A stretch of 64,000 nt of DNA from Clonostachys chloroleuca (Eukaryota; Ascomycota; Sordariomycetes; Hypocreales; Bionectriaceae): the NCBI GenBank assembly GCA_037952775.1, contig JBANAY010000003.1:35898001-35962000 (forward strand), written 5' to 3'. Of this stretch, positions 1 to 10,607 are shown in pieces. Made by a program: the position numbers and the translations under genes. Under the pieces are notes generated by a model. The model saw only the letters and a program-made list of their open reading frames with translations. It did not search any database and had not been told where the DNA came from. Each line of letters starts with the position of its first letter. Position 1 is the first letter of the stretch.

Positions 1-1885
1 TCACCCTCACAGCGATGGAGAGTGTTGTAAGTGAGAGACTTCAAAACATTACAGACGCGTCCATTCTTCTTTCTCCGGGCTCCTAGGACCTATACCACTA
101 CATTTTTACCTTAGGAGCCGGGCCCGATCGCATAACGTAGAATGATCCACCGGTCCTGGCTGGCAATGTGATGGCAGTCTGAGAAAAAGAGAACATTTAA
201 CCCTTCTATGGGCATATCTGGGTATTTCAGATGGTATGTGGAAAACCCAATCCCAGATCTGGATCTTCTGGGGAGGAACATAAAGGGGTTGGTGAATGTT
301 TGTTCATGCCAAGTGGTCATTCTACCTTCCATTCGTTTCCAAATGGTGAAGCTCTCAGGCATCATTCTGTTCTCTCCGAAACTCTTCCACTGATTGCTTT
401 CAAGGGTGATACGATACGAATACATATTTAAAGTCACCCTTAGCATCGTGTTGTTCAAGTGATTAGACACACTTGTTGCGCGTTACGGAATGCTCGATAC
501 TGATGAAGTCAGTATAATTTATCGTTAGGTTTAGATTGGCTAGAATAGAGTCCTCAGGTTATAGAGGAGTTTTTTCTTGGTCGACACCTGCATGCTCCCC
601 GATTACATCGATCATCACAGACAGAAGGCTTTCGACTTGCAACTTGGGAGCTCCATATATTCCATATGTTTGCTGCTGTAGCAATTCTTGAGAATCGCAG
701 TTCGAGCCCGGATCAAGGCAGCTTAGAGTATGTGATTGCGGTTTCGGTTGACAACTCAGTGTAAGTGGCCATGCCACTGATGAGAAACCCTTTGAGTCTC
801 CCAGGGCATATGATATTGAACACATGCTGGACAATATAGGAAGACCAAGCATCGGTCTGATGATGCCACCTGCTATTCCCAAGACTCGCAAGGTGGATGA
901 ATCTTATTGCACTATGATCAATCATGCCGACTTCGATAATTTTAGAGTGATGCTTGTTAAGGTACACCACTATTTAATTTCTTTACACGATATGAGCTTC
1001 CCGCAAAACCTAATCATGGCTAAAAAGAGCTAAAAAGAACTTGGTTGAGACACCTGTATTAATATTTTGACGCGAGATGAGGGCAAATGTCAATTGAACA
1101 TGGACATCCTTCTTACCCTAGGCCAGCCGAGAATAAGGTGGGTAGGTGTTTATGATACCACGTCCTAGGGTTGTCTTGTGGATATTAATCTTCTATGACA
1201 AAGATCTAAATGCAGATCAAGTAGAATAATGATCATTTCATAATATTTAAGGGCTGATGCTTCGAGTGTCAGAGTTAAAACTACCAGGTGCTAGCAAGTG
1301 GCTGTCAAAAACACGCATCGCAAAGATACCTAGTTTTCAACAAATAACTGTGGAATAGCTAGACAAAAAGGCTTCCCAACTTGTAATGTAAAGGTAATAG
1401 AACATTATTTGGTTGATAACATTAATCAACCACAATAATTTACCATTAACTCAGGTATTATCTCTCAGTATCACGGAAAGTTGAGATGCGGTAACACCTT
1501 ATGGTCCCTTTATTTCTGACACCCACTTGGCTGGGAGTAGCTAAATTCTAGCGGTCGTCCACTGTGACAGCTTCTCGCTGAACGCAGTATTTTCACCACA
1601 CATGAACCTTGGATTAAAGCGAGCTCAACCTTCACCGACAGCTCACCATTTCTACGTACAGTAGAGGCTTAAACGTTACACAAAGTTGGGACGTCAGAAG
1701 GCCCTCATTTTTCATTCCGCGGTACAAATGCAGCCACCCGCACCTTCACCCAGTGCCAACACACTGCCCCCTGCCGCATCTCTCCTAAAAAGCGAGTTGC
1801 GCGCGATCCAATATATGATTTGTTTTGGGAGCAACGTGGGCCGCATCGCAACCAGGCCGCCGCAAGTTCAGCCTCTGGAGCAACG
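1..1885. other. AT-rich gene-poor segment, no supported gene
   Basis: No complete gene can be supported here. The stretch from about 1030 to 1500 is clearly richer in A and T than the rest of the window and has no long reading frame. Two minus-strand open stretches (470 to 111 and 970 to 559) have protein-like composition, but they lack a recognisable domain and cannot be joined by convincing splice sites; they could be decayed coding DNA. A strong inverted repeat lies at 1404-1439. From about 1680 the base composition rises into the promoter or 5' part of the zinc-finger gene. Confidence 0.5.
1404..1439. repeat. near-perfect inverted repeat (14/15-base arms)
   Basis: The left arm at 1404-1417 pairs with the right arm at 1425-1439, with one unpaired C in the right arm and a 7-base spacer at 1418-1424. 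The core of each arm is TGGTTGAT / ATCAACCA. It sits in AT-rich non-coding DNA about 450 bases upstream of the zinc-finger gene. It may be a dyad protein-binding site or a cruciform-prone sequence, or simply chance in AT-rich DNA. Confidence 0.6.
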
Positions 1886-2965
1886 ATGCCACCGTCCCGC
1901 CCGCTTGAGGTGGTGACACGAGAGAAGCCGAAGCTGGCTGGGATAGCAGGCGCGTCGCCGAATCTGAGTCGCGACATACACAGGGCCCAAACCGCTATTG
2001 TACCACCAGTGCAATCATTACCGCCTCAACAACCAATCATTAAGGCTGAGAAGGACGTCGGGGCAAGGAAATCGTTCAAAGAATCTCCAGTACCGTTGCC
2101 CGTGATCCCGGGGATGGCACCGCCGACATCGAAGGCTTCACCACTTCCAACTACTCAGAAAATCCAGATCCTGTTGCCATCAAGGCCTGAATCCTCAGAC
2201 GGCGCGGCGGCTGAGAGCGCGGCAGAGCCACCTGTGGTGACACCCCGAGGCCGCGGACGGCCCAAAGGTTGGAAGCCTGGCATGTCGTATGCCTCAATGC
2301 GAGGCGACAAAGTACCTAAAGGAGTCACTGCTACAGCAAGGCGAGGAGCTACGCGCCACTCTAGACCGGACCCTGGCTTTGGAGTCATCAAGCGTAGGGG
2401 GCGACCGCCTAAACAGCCCTCCCCGCCACCTAGAGCGGTGTACCACGAACTGAACGTGGCCTTTATCGCGTTCCTGTGCGAGTGGAGAGGATGCAAAGCC
2501 GAACTTCACAACCTCGAGACGCTACGGAAACACGTCGAGGTGGTGCACGTTAGGCCACAGCGGCAAGTGGGAGGAAGTGTCCGGGGGCTGTGCCAGTGGG
2601 GGAGGTGCGGTGATGCTGTCAAGGTGGAGGGGGTGGAGAGGGAGTCCTTCGGGAGCGTCACGGAGCTGAGGATGCACATCGGGGAGAGACACCTGGTGCC
2701 GTTTGGGTGGCACGTAGGGGACGGGCCTCGTAACCGCAGTGGCGCGGCCGCGTTCGCCTGCGCGGATGCCACGGAGGAGGAGATACCCGGGTATCTCAAG
2801 GATGTACAGGGGAACCAAGTTACCCCATCCATCAGGGACCAACAGGTTGAGGACTACCTCACGTGGAGGGCCAACAGACAGAGGCTGCGGGAGCTGCTCC
2901 TGAAAAGAGAGGAGAACCTCCCATCTGAGGAGTCTGACTTGTCGGATGGGGCACAGGAAGAGTGA
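1886..2965 (+). CDS. AT-hook and C2H2 zinc-finger protein, putative DNA-binding regulator
   Basis: Single-exon frame of 359 residues from the first in-frame ATG. Two AT-hook cores are visible, RGRGRPKG at about residue 121 and RRGRPPK at about residue 170; this motif grips the minor groove of AT-rich DNA. Two C2H2-like fingers follow with GLI/ZIC-type spacing: CEWRGC at about residue 198 ending H-x4-H, and CQWGRC at about residue 236 ending H-x4-H after a longer insert. The N-terminal 110 residues are proline-rich and disordered, and the C-terminus is acidic. The frame stays open for at least 200 bases upstream of this ATG without another ATG, so an upstream coding exon joined by an intron is possible. 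The likely role is a nuclear DNA-binding protein; target genes cannot be inferred. Family identity beyond the domains is unknown to me. Confidence 0.75.
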   Translation: MPPSRPLEVVTREKPKLAGIAGASPNLSRDIHRAQTAIVPPVQSLPPQQPIIKAEKDVGARKSFKESPVPLPVIPGMAPPTSKASPLPTTQKIQILLPSRPESSDGAAAESAAEPPVVTPRGRGRPKGWKPGMSYASMRGDKVPKGVTATARRGATRHSRPDPGFGVIKRRGRPPKQPSPPPRAVYHELNVAFIAFLCEWRGCKAELHNLETLRKHVEVVHVRPQRQVGGSVRGLCQWGRCGDAVKVEGVERESFGSVTELRMHIGERHLVPFGWHVGDGPRNRSGAAAFACADATEEEIPGYLKDVQGNQVTPSIRDQQVEDYLTWRANRQRLRELLLKREENLPSEESDLSDGAQEE

Positions 2966-5382
2966 ACTGGACTTTTGATTTTGCATACTTTTTACTTTTT
3001 TTTTCCAAAAATCAGCGCAGGTAGGAAGAAGCACATGGCACTGGCGTTTATCGTTCAGGCAAGGAACGGCATTTTGTTTTTCTAAATTATTTTTAGGGGG
3101 TTGCTTTCCCCATGATATCCCCGCGGATCTGCTTGAAAAGTGGCGGACGCCGTTTATTTTAAGTTTCCATACTGATCCTATAGCTGCTTGCCTGTTTGTT
3201 TTGTACTCCAAGCTACAATGCCATTGGTTGGCGGATATTAATACTATATGAAGATCAGGAGAACTGCCTATTGCCTGCAGGAGCAGGTCTAGCTTTTGAT
3301 ACGATCGCTGATGAATACGAGGTAAATGTATATTCCTCGGCCCGTGACGTAAACTAAAGGTATGGGCCTGGCTGTTAGGTTGTTGTAACGCTGGCATTGC
3401 CCCGACGATTCTACAAGCGAGACAAAGGGGCTAAATTACCCGAGATATTATAATTGGTATGTTGGTATGTAAAGAATCTCAGAGACCCTGCCTAGGCGTC
3501 GACCGCTGTGTAAGACTATATGAGACAAAGGGCTGGACTTGGGCGTTAACCCTTTTTGATACTGCCAATTTCCTACTGAGCTCGAAGGGAATCAACTCGA
3601 CAAATTCCATGCCGATTGAGATAAATGTAAACGTCCCAATAGTTCGTTGAAATTATCCGTAGAAAACACGTTATCTGGAGCTATATCGGGATTTGGATCT
3701 GATAAATTGGTGGGGCTATAGACTGGAGTTGGCAAAGGGTAATTTATCAGTGGCATGATGGGACGAGGTGGACCTCAATGGATGGATCGAGGACATCAGC
3801 TATGGGATGATAATCGTAGGGCAGTTGCGCCGGGTATGTGACCGTCCTGCATCTTCATGCATAGGGGTCTACGACAGGATGGGCATTGACGCGTAATTAA
3901 AGAGGTCCTCGGCGATAATCCGTGCAGTCAAGATCTGAAGCTTAGGGGGAGGTATAGAGAGAAGCTTGGTTGAAACCGAGAACGAAGTAAGGGCAAGCCT
4001 GACAGGGATGTTTTGATTTCAAATCCAGATGTGGGTGGGCTCAGCCTCCCCATCCGAACTCGCCGGGCTGCTATAGTAATCGGGATTGTACCAAGACGAG
4101 GGAGCGAGCTGGGAGCATGGTGATGCTGGCACAACTTTGTGCTGTTTCAGCAGCTGCGCAGGCAGACATTTACGGCATGGACCCCAACAGGGAACAAGGG
4201 CTGTGTCAACTCAGTTTGGCAGCATCACTGTGCATATCGTACTCGCACCGGAGAGGATGGGTCCCCATATGCAAGCAAGGCCTCCTCAATAACGTCATAT
4301 GGGGACCAAGACTGTCGATGCCATCGGGTTCGGATCGAGGAGCCCTGGCTATTTGAGCCAAATACTAATGGCATAGCCAGACTTAACCGCATACCGCAGG
4401 CAGCACACAGAAAGCACTTACAGAATCTGTGGGCAATGGGAAGTGGGCGAACCCACTCCGGACCAGGAATGATATACAAATGACCGTCCGTAGCGAGAAA
4501 GTACCATGAACCAATGGCTGCAGTTGAGCAGGCAGATATAAGACAAAGGGCATGGACGGCAACCATACGACTTCCTGCCGCCTGAGGAATGCCGCCCCCA
4601 ACGTCCCCAACGTTTCAAGAAGTAGAAGAAAACCCTGGTCAGTTCGCTGACCTCGACCCAAGCGTGCGTTGTTGTGTTTTCGTCAACCAACACATCGAGT
4701 TTAATTGGCATCATTCAGCACCCAACCGACACCGCTCAAACCACGCAACCCCTCAGGTCAGCAATTTCTACAGCAGTCACCACAAGGTCAGGCGGCGCAA
4801 AGGCTTGGAAGGGAAGGTATTTTAGTCTCCGCGTGTGTGAAGAATAGGCGGCCCATCCTGTCAGTCTGACTGGGCGAGGAATACCGCAATTGGACCCATG
4901 TGTTGGACCACCCAAGTCCGCACAGCGATCGCTTGAAACGTCCGAGTCCTCGAAAAGGGCACGTTTCCCACCACCGAAGCAGTGGGATCAGGCTATCGCA
5001 CGTGCGCAGGAGAGAAGCGGTCGGGCAGGCTGGACGGATATAGGGCCGTCCACGACCAGCCTGTTGCTCCCCTTGGTTCCAGCCAGAGATTATTATACGA
5101 GGCTGGTTGAAGTGAATCGTAGGTGCTCCCTTGCTTCGGTGCCGGTGCGCGACCGCCAGTCAATGCTTACTCGCCTTGGCCCAGCAGCCTCCAGTTGGTG
5201 TTAGTGCCCTCAGTCAGCACCTAGCTTAGGTCGGTATTAGGGGGCGTCGCACCACCACAGGCTCCTCCGCCCTCGCCCAGCACCCACCGGAACCACTGAG
5301 ACTAGCCCCAGCGGCCCCCAGCCCCCAGCCCCGCCGGCTGCGCTACGTACATCTCAGCCGTGGCAGAGAAGCCGCAGGAATC
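2966..5382. other. intergenic region and kinase 5' leader
   Basis: No supported gene. Short frames on both strands (for example 4225-4566 minus and 4890-5204 plus) have no recognisable domains and no consistent coding signal. The last 500 bases before 5383 are C-rich with CCACC-type tracts, as expected for a long 5' leader or promoter of the NRC-2-like kinase. The frame at 4890-5204 could be an upstream ORF in that leader. Confidence 0.5.
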
Positions 5383-7884
5383 ATGCCTCAGGCATCACAC
5401 CGTAAGGAGGACCCGTTGCCTCACAGCAACTCGCCCCACCTGCTTTCTCAGCAGCTCCTCCAGTCGCCGTCTCCAGCTTCCCACGACCACGACTCGTCGA
5501 ACACCAGCGGCACAGTGGACACGACTGACGCTACTTCCACCACAGCTCCTAATTCTGTCTCAACGTCGCCGTCATCACCTTGTTCTAACAGCAATCTCCC
5601 GTCCCCATACGCCATCGCATCTCCTAGTCGAAGACCTAGCGCCAACTTCCTGCGCCGAACATGGCATCGGCTGCGTGATCACTCCTCCGATACTTCAGCC
5701 AACCGCACCGACGTCGTCCATCCGTCCTCCACCATGGGTTCCAAGCATTCCAACGGCAATTCTGGCGGTGGCCAGGTCAGCCATCGTCTGCGCAACTTCT
5801 TCAGGATAAATAGCAGCAATAACAGTAATAATGCCGGCGACAAGGATAAGGGGAACGAGAAGGATAAAGACAAGGACAAAGACAGGAGTACTGATGGTGA
5901 CAACAACTCCGGCTCCGGCCCCACGAGGCCATTCCGTCCCGCCAAGTTCTTCAGTAGCACAGTTGGCCGTCTGCGATCACACACCGCCACCAGTGACGGC
6001 ACCCAGCAGGAAGCTCTCAGTCCTACCGCCCATGCCAATCCGTACTTTGCTCACCAGGGCATGCCTGGACTCCGCCATCACAACACCGGATCAGTGCCCC
6101 CAAGTCCCCCTGACACACCGACGCTGAAGATTTCGGGCCCCGATGGTGCACCGAACGGCAAGACTGCAACCGCAGAGACAAAGGAGCAACTTGCACGGAG
6201 ACTAAGAAGGGTCGCAAGTGCCCCTAACGCCCAGGGTCTGTTTGCCAGCGGCAACAGCAAGAAGGCTGGGGCCGCCGCTGACCAGGACAATGACCAACGG
6301 CCAGCCACGGCGGAACTTGGCAAGGACCCCTTGATTCAGGACCCCAACAACCCAGGCGCATTGGCAATGGTCGACGCGAAATCACAGGCTGACAAGAGCA
6401 ACACGCTCGGCCTACCTACCGAGGACGATGTGCTATCCGCTCTACCACTCCCTAACCAGGGATTGGCTTTCCGTCGCACCTATAGCTCAAACTCAATTAA
6501 AGTCAGAACAGTCGAAGTTAGCCCCTCGAGCTTTGATAAGGTGAAGCTTATCGGCAAGGGCGATGTCGGAAAGGTGTACCTTGTCCGAGAGAAGAAGAGC
6601 AACCGCCTCTATGCGATGAAGGGTGAGTTTCCGGCAGAGATCCCATCCATTTTTGCAGCGATAGGATACTAACCATGCCATGTTAGTGCTAAGTAAAAAG
6701 GAGATGATCAAGCGAAACAAGATCAAGCGAGCCCTTGCCGAACAGGAAATTCTAGCGACGAGCAACCATCCCTTCATTGTGACCCTATACCACTCGTTCC
6801 AGTCCGAGGACTATCTGTACCTGTGTATGGAATACTGCAGTGGCGGGGAGTTCTTCCGTGCCCTGCAAACGCGACCGGGAAAGTGTATTCCTGAGGATGA
6901 CGCCCGCTTCTACGCTGCTGAGGTGACGGCCGCATTGGAGTATCTGCATCTTATGGGCTTCATTTACCGTGATTTGAAGCCAGAGAGTACGAGACCTCTT
7001 TTTCTTTCTGTGAAGGGCGGAATGGCTGCTAATCTGGGATATGATAGACATCCTCCTCCACCAGTCTGGACACATCATGTTGTCTGACTTTGATCTTTCG
7101 AAGCAGTCCGATCCCGGTGGCAAGCCAACCATGATTGTTGGCAAGAATGGCGCGAGAACAGATTCGCTGCCCACCATTGACACCAGATCGTGTATCGCAA
7201 ACTTCCGTACCAACTCGTTTGTTGGTACCGAGGAATACATCGCTCCCGAGGTTATCAAGGGCAGTGGCCACACCAGCGCAGTAGATTGGTGGACTCTGGG
7301 CATTTTGATATATGAAATGCTTTACGGCACCACCCCCTTCAAGGGGAAGAATCGCAACGCCACTTTTGCCAATATCCTTAGGGAGGATATTCCTTTCCCA
7401 GACCACTCTGGTGCGCCCCAGATATCAAAGTGAGTAGTTCTGCACTCGGATTTTTTGGCCCAAAATCATCGGCCGTTCTTTTCCTTGACGCTAACCCTGC
7501 TTTAGTCTCTGTAAATCCCTGATCAGGAAACTACTGATCAAGGATGAGAACAGGAGATTAGGTGCTCGTGCGGGAGCATCCGATATCAAGGTGCACCCGT
7601 TCTTCCGCACAACGCAGTGGGCCCTCATCCGTCACATGAAGCCTCCCATCGTTCCTCAGCCACCCCGAGGCAACGAGACGCCTAATTTCCGCAACGTCAA
7701 GGAGAGCGAAAGTGTCGATATTAGCGGGTCAAAACAGACCCCTGGTGTTCCTCTCGACAGCGGGCTGGCTACTCCTGGCGGCGAAATTGCGGATCCCTTC
7801 CTCGAGTTTAACAGCGTCACCTTACATCATGATGGAGATGATGAAGCCAACTACCAACATCATAACCCCAGCGTTCATGGGTAA
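5383..7884 (+). CDS. nrc-2: AGC-family serine/threonine kinase, NRC-2 / Fpk1-Kin82 type
   Basis: Four exons, 5383-6622, 6687-6986, 7048-7429 and 7506-7884, join in frame to 766 residues. The first intron has a textbook branch site (ACTAAC). The N-terminal 380 residues are low-complexity, rich in S, T and N with a Lys-Asp stretch. The kinase domain spans roughly residues 385-700: glycine loop GKGDVGKV, catalytic Lys in YAMKV (about 413), RDLKPEN (about 509), DFD instead of DFG (about 527), and APE (about 579). The DFD triplet and the long insert between DFD and APE (about 50 residues) mark the NRC-2/phototropin-like AGC subgroup. In Neurospora this family represses the conidiation program; yeast Fpk1/Kin82 phosphorylate lipid flippases at the plasma membrane. 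The intron joins restore both YAMKV and PENILL, which strongly supports the model. Confidence 0.93.
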
Positions 7885-8784
7885 CATACTCATCGCCGCT
7901 TAGAGCTACTCCGATGTTAGGCTAGACTGCATGGCCGCTCGTGCAGGAAGCAGGGATGCGATGAGATATGCCTTTGCATTTTGATTGTTGTTTTTGTCTT
8001 GTTATTCTGCTTACAAGAATTGGAGTGTGAGAGGCCAAAGAACATACCCATGGCCTTCTTTTGCGTTTTTCTTTCGAAAAAAAGAAGTCTTGTGTATCCA
8101 CAAGACGGAAGCTGACACTTCGCCATTTGCAGAGCCTGAATGTTTGTTGCGGTATTTGCCTCGTTCGTACATTATTTAAAACATGGCGTCGTACACAGGG
8201 TCTGGCGTTTTAGAGAGAGTGGCCAAAGGGAAGAGAGAGTGCGATCAATGTCTTATGTAAAGCTTACTTTATTTACTTACACACACACCCCATTCACGGT
8301 GACTGACATTCACTCCAAACACCACACTTGCTTTTACGGATAAAGGTTCTGATCTACAAATAGAACAAGGATATTCTCTGGTCTTATTTCCCGATTCACG
8401 CTCTCATGTGCGCTGGTGAAATGAAGCAGTCGCGCCATCCACATGACGACAGGCGTCCACATTGGCAGTCATGTGCTGATGTCTAGCGTTGCACGAGCCG
8501 TGCTTGGCTTGCCATCACCCCCACCCAAATAATATCTGGGTGTGGTCGCTGGGCGTGGTATATATGCTCAGCATTCTTCATATGATCTGCTCGGCTGGCG
8601 GATGCCTAGTTCCCGCCCCGGGGCATGATCAAGCAAGAAAGCATCATGAGCCCGCTCTTATCGCTGTCGCTATGCGACACAATACCCTCCTACTGCTATA
8701 AGAGGCATGGCTAGCTGAGGGCAGCCCTGGACGGGTTTGTCTTGTGTGTCCAACCTGTTTTATGTCTAATTTTTAATCATTACC
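7885..8784. other. intergenic region, kinase 3' end and CorA-like promoter
   Basis: No gene seen. The first 300 bases are the likely 3' UTR of the kinase, with T-rich stretches. A TATA-like TATATATGC lies near 8560. Short frames show no recognisable domains. Confidence 0.45.
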
Positions 8785-10308
8785 ATGGCTAAGCAGACGA
8801 AGGCTGGAAAGGCACCCGTACACGGCCTAGACACCACGGGGCGCAGTTTCCACCCGACCGGGTTCCGCGGCAGCCTCGCGGAGGAGGAACGGGCTGCGAC
8901 GACGGAGAGCCCCGGGTACGTGCTAGAGTGGAACGGGTATACGTGCCGGCGACGGGGGCTGGAGGACGGGAGGGCGCTGCGGACTGAGATTGTGAGGACG
9001 AGCGGGGTGGGGGAGCGGTTGATCGTCGTTAGGGGCTTGGGGGAGCAGAGGCAGCAGGTTTTTCAGACGCTGAATGAGCTAGCGGGGATTGGAAAGCATC
9101 TGCTGGAGAGCCATCTTGGGGCGAGGGGTTATAATCATGGTCCGGGGAGGGGTGGGAGGAGACGTGGGTGGGAGATAAGGGGGCGGTGGTGGTCGTGGGA
9201 GTATCCGGAGATGGGGTTGGGGCGGGTGGTGGCGTATAACAGCAGGATGGCAGGGACTGGAGGAGGAGCATCGGTAGCTGGGGGCTCTCAGGAGGTGTCG
9301 TTCTGTAGGGTTTCGCTCTGGGTTACTACGGCGCTCTCGATTGTGCTTCTGGATGGGCCGGCGATGGAGGGCGATGGCAGACGGCACATGGCGAATCGCA
9401 CACCTCCACGGCTGAAACATCAGGATGCGGCTACGACCATGTCTAATCTACGATCGCCTTCCTCGCACGATGATGGAGGAGGTATGGAGAACGGCCCTGG
9501 CGCAGGAACTCTAGAAAGGGAGCTGTGGAACTCCATGGGTCAGGACTCGTTCTTGGAGGAGACGCTTGGAGAGCTGGCGTACTCGCACTGGCTGAGATTC
9601 CTCGAGACCGTGGGACCTATCTCGAACAGGAGGGAGAGCTGGCTCCTCTGGGACGCCCTCAAGAGCCTGGAGCGGAACCTGGACGACTCGAAGAGCACCG
9701 CGCTGCGGATCGAGACCCCGCCCGGATCCCCCATCTCCTCTGGCCACCCGAGCGAGAGCACCCTGCCCTCGCCCGACGACTGGAAAGACTTGATTTCCCG
9801 GACCCAGCACCGGCTGTACCTGCTTCAGCAGCCGCAGGCCTCGCCGCCGCAGCTGCAACTTCGCTCGGAGCAACCCGACAAGGACATCAATGAACGAGCT
9901 CTGGACCGCATCGCCTACATAGGTGGGCTCCTCCTCCCTGTGACGGTGGTCTCGAGCGTGCTGGCCATCGAGGGCTCCTACGGGCCAGAGGGCGACAAGT
10001 TCTGGGTGTTCTGGGTGGTGAGCGTCATAGCCTCGGTGGCGGCCATCGCGGTCATCTACGTCGAGCGGCTGAGACGGCTGCGGGTGTGGTTCGAGATCGC
10101 AGCTGACGGCGTGATGGAGACGGGGGGCGCCTTTGCGGACGGGGATTTCCTGTGGTGGGGAGGAGATGACGAGAAAGAAGACGAGGATGTCTGCGTGGTG
10201 CGGGATGAGGACGGGGTCAAGGCGTGGAAGAGAGGCGAGCTCGGCTGGGGAGGGGCGGTCAAGAAGGCGAGTGGCTATTATCGATCGATGGGGGGGACAG
10301 GCGGCTGA
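8785..10308 (+). CDS. CorA-like (Mg2+-transporter superfamily) membrane protein
   Basis: Uninterrupted frame of 507 residues. The middle carries the stretch VSFCRVSLWVTTALSIVLLD, which resembles the conserved core of fungal CorA-like proteins. Near the C-terminus are two membrane helices, about residues 375-395 (AYIGGLLLPVTVVSSVLAI) and 405-427 (FWVFWVVSVIASVAAIAVIYV), followed by a basic stop-transfer segment (ERLRRLRVWFE). This is the topology of CorA/ZntB-type channels. The classical GMN signature after the first helix is not present, as in many fungal CorA-like relatives, so transport of Mg2+ is not assured. Two Gly/Arg-rich low-complexity segments precede the core. Function: probably a plasma-membrane or internal-membrane protein with divergent transport or sensing activity; substrate unknown. 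Confidence 0.75.
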   Translation: MAKQTKAGKAPVHGLDTTGRSFHPTGFRGSLAEEERAATTESPGYVLEWNGYTCRRRGLEDGRALRTEIVRTSGVGERLIVVRGLGEQRQQVFQTLNELAGIGKHLLESHLGARGYNHGPGRGGRRRGWEIRGRWWSWEYPEMGLGRVVAYNSRMAGTGGGASVAGGSQEVSFCRVSLWVTTALSIVLLDGPAMEGDGRRHMANRTPPRLKHQDAATTMSNLRSPSSHDDGGGMENGPGAGTLERELWNSMGQDSFLEETLGELAYSHWLRFLETVGPISNRRESWLLWDALKSLERNLDDSKSTALRIETPPGSPISSGHPSESTLPSPDDWKDLISRTQHRLYLLQQPQASPPQLQLRSEQPDKDINERALDRIAYIGGLLLPVTVVSSVLAIEGSYGPEGDKFWVFWVVSVIASVAAIAVIYVERLRRLRVWFEIAADGVMETGGAFADGDFLWWGGDDEKEDEDVCVVRDEDGVKAWKRGELGWGGAVKKASGYYRSMGGTGG

Positions 10309-10607
10309 GATTCGATATGCCAAAGCCGTGGATAGGAACTTAGATGATTGGGTGTGTTGTTCGCCGTGGACCAAGAAAACCGCGGATAGGAAAGTACATG
10401 ATTGGTTATGTTTCGGAGTAATTTCCTACAATATCTAGGCAACAGCCTCGTTGGTAGATGGATGTCTGGAGTATGGGTATAAGAGCTGTCATCAATATCA
10501 GCTTATGAGCTCAAATTATCATTGAAACTAGGTAAAGGCAGATTCACCACGACCACATCATTCTTATCCTCCATACTTCACATCTTCACAAAGGTACCTA
10601 GTTCGCT

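Noticed and set aside
4225..4566. Minus-strand frame of 113 codons with a hydrophobic, signal-like N-terminus
   Set aside because: No domain, no promoter-like leader, and the composition after residue 40 is irregular; overlapping frames in both directions are of similar length.
9511..10374. 287-codon frame antisense to the CorA-like gene
   Set aside because: GC-rich coding DNA often leaves long antisense frames; the sense strand has clear domain matches and this one has none.
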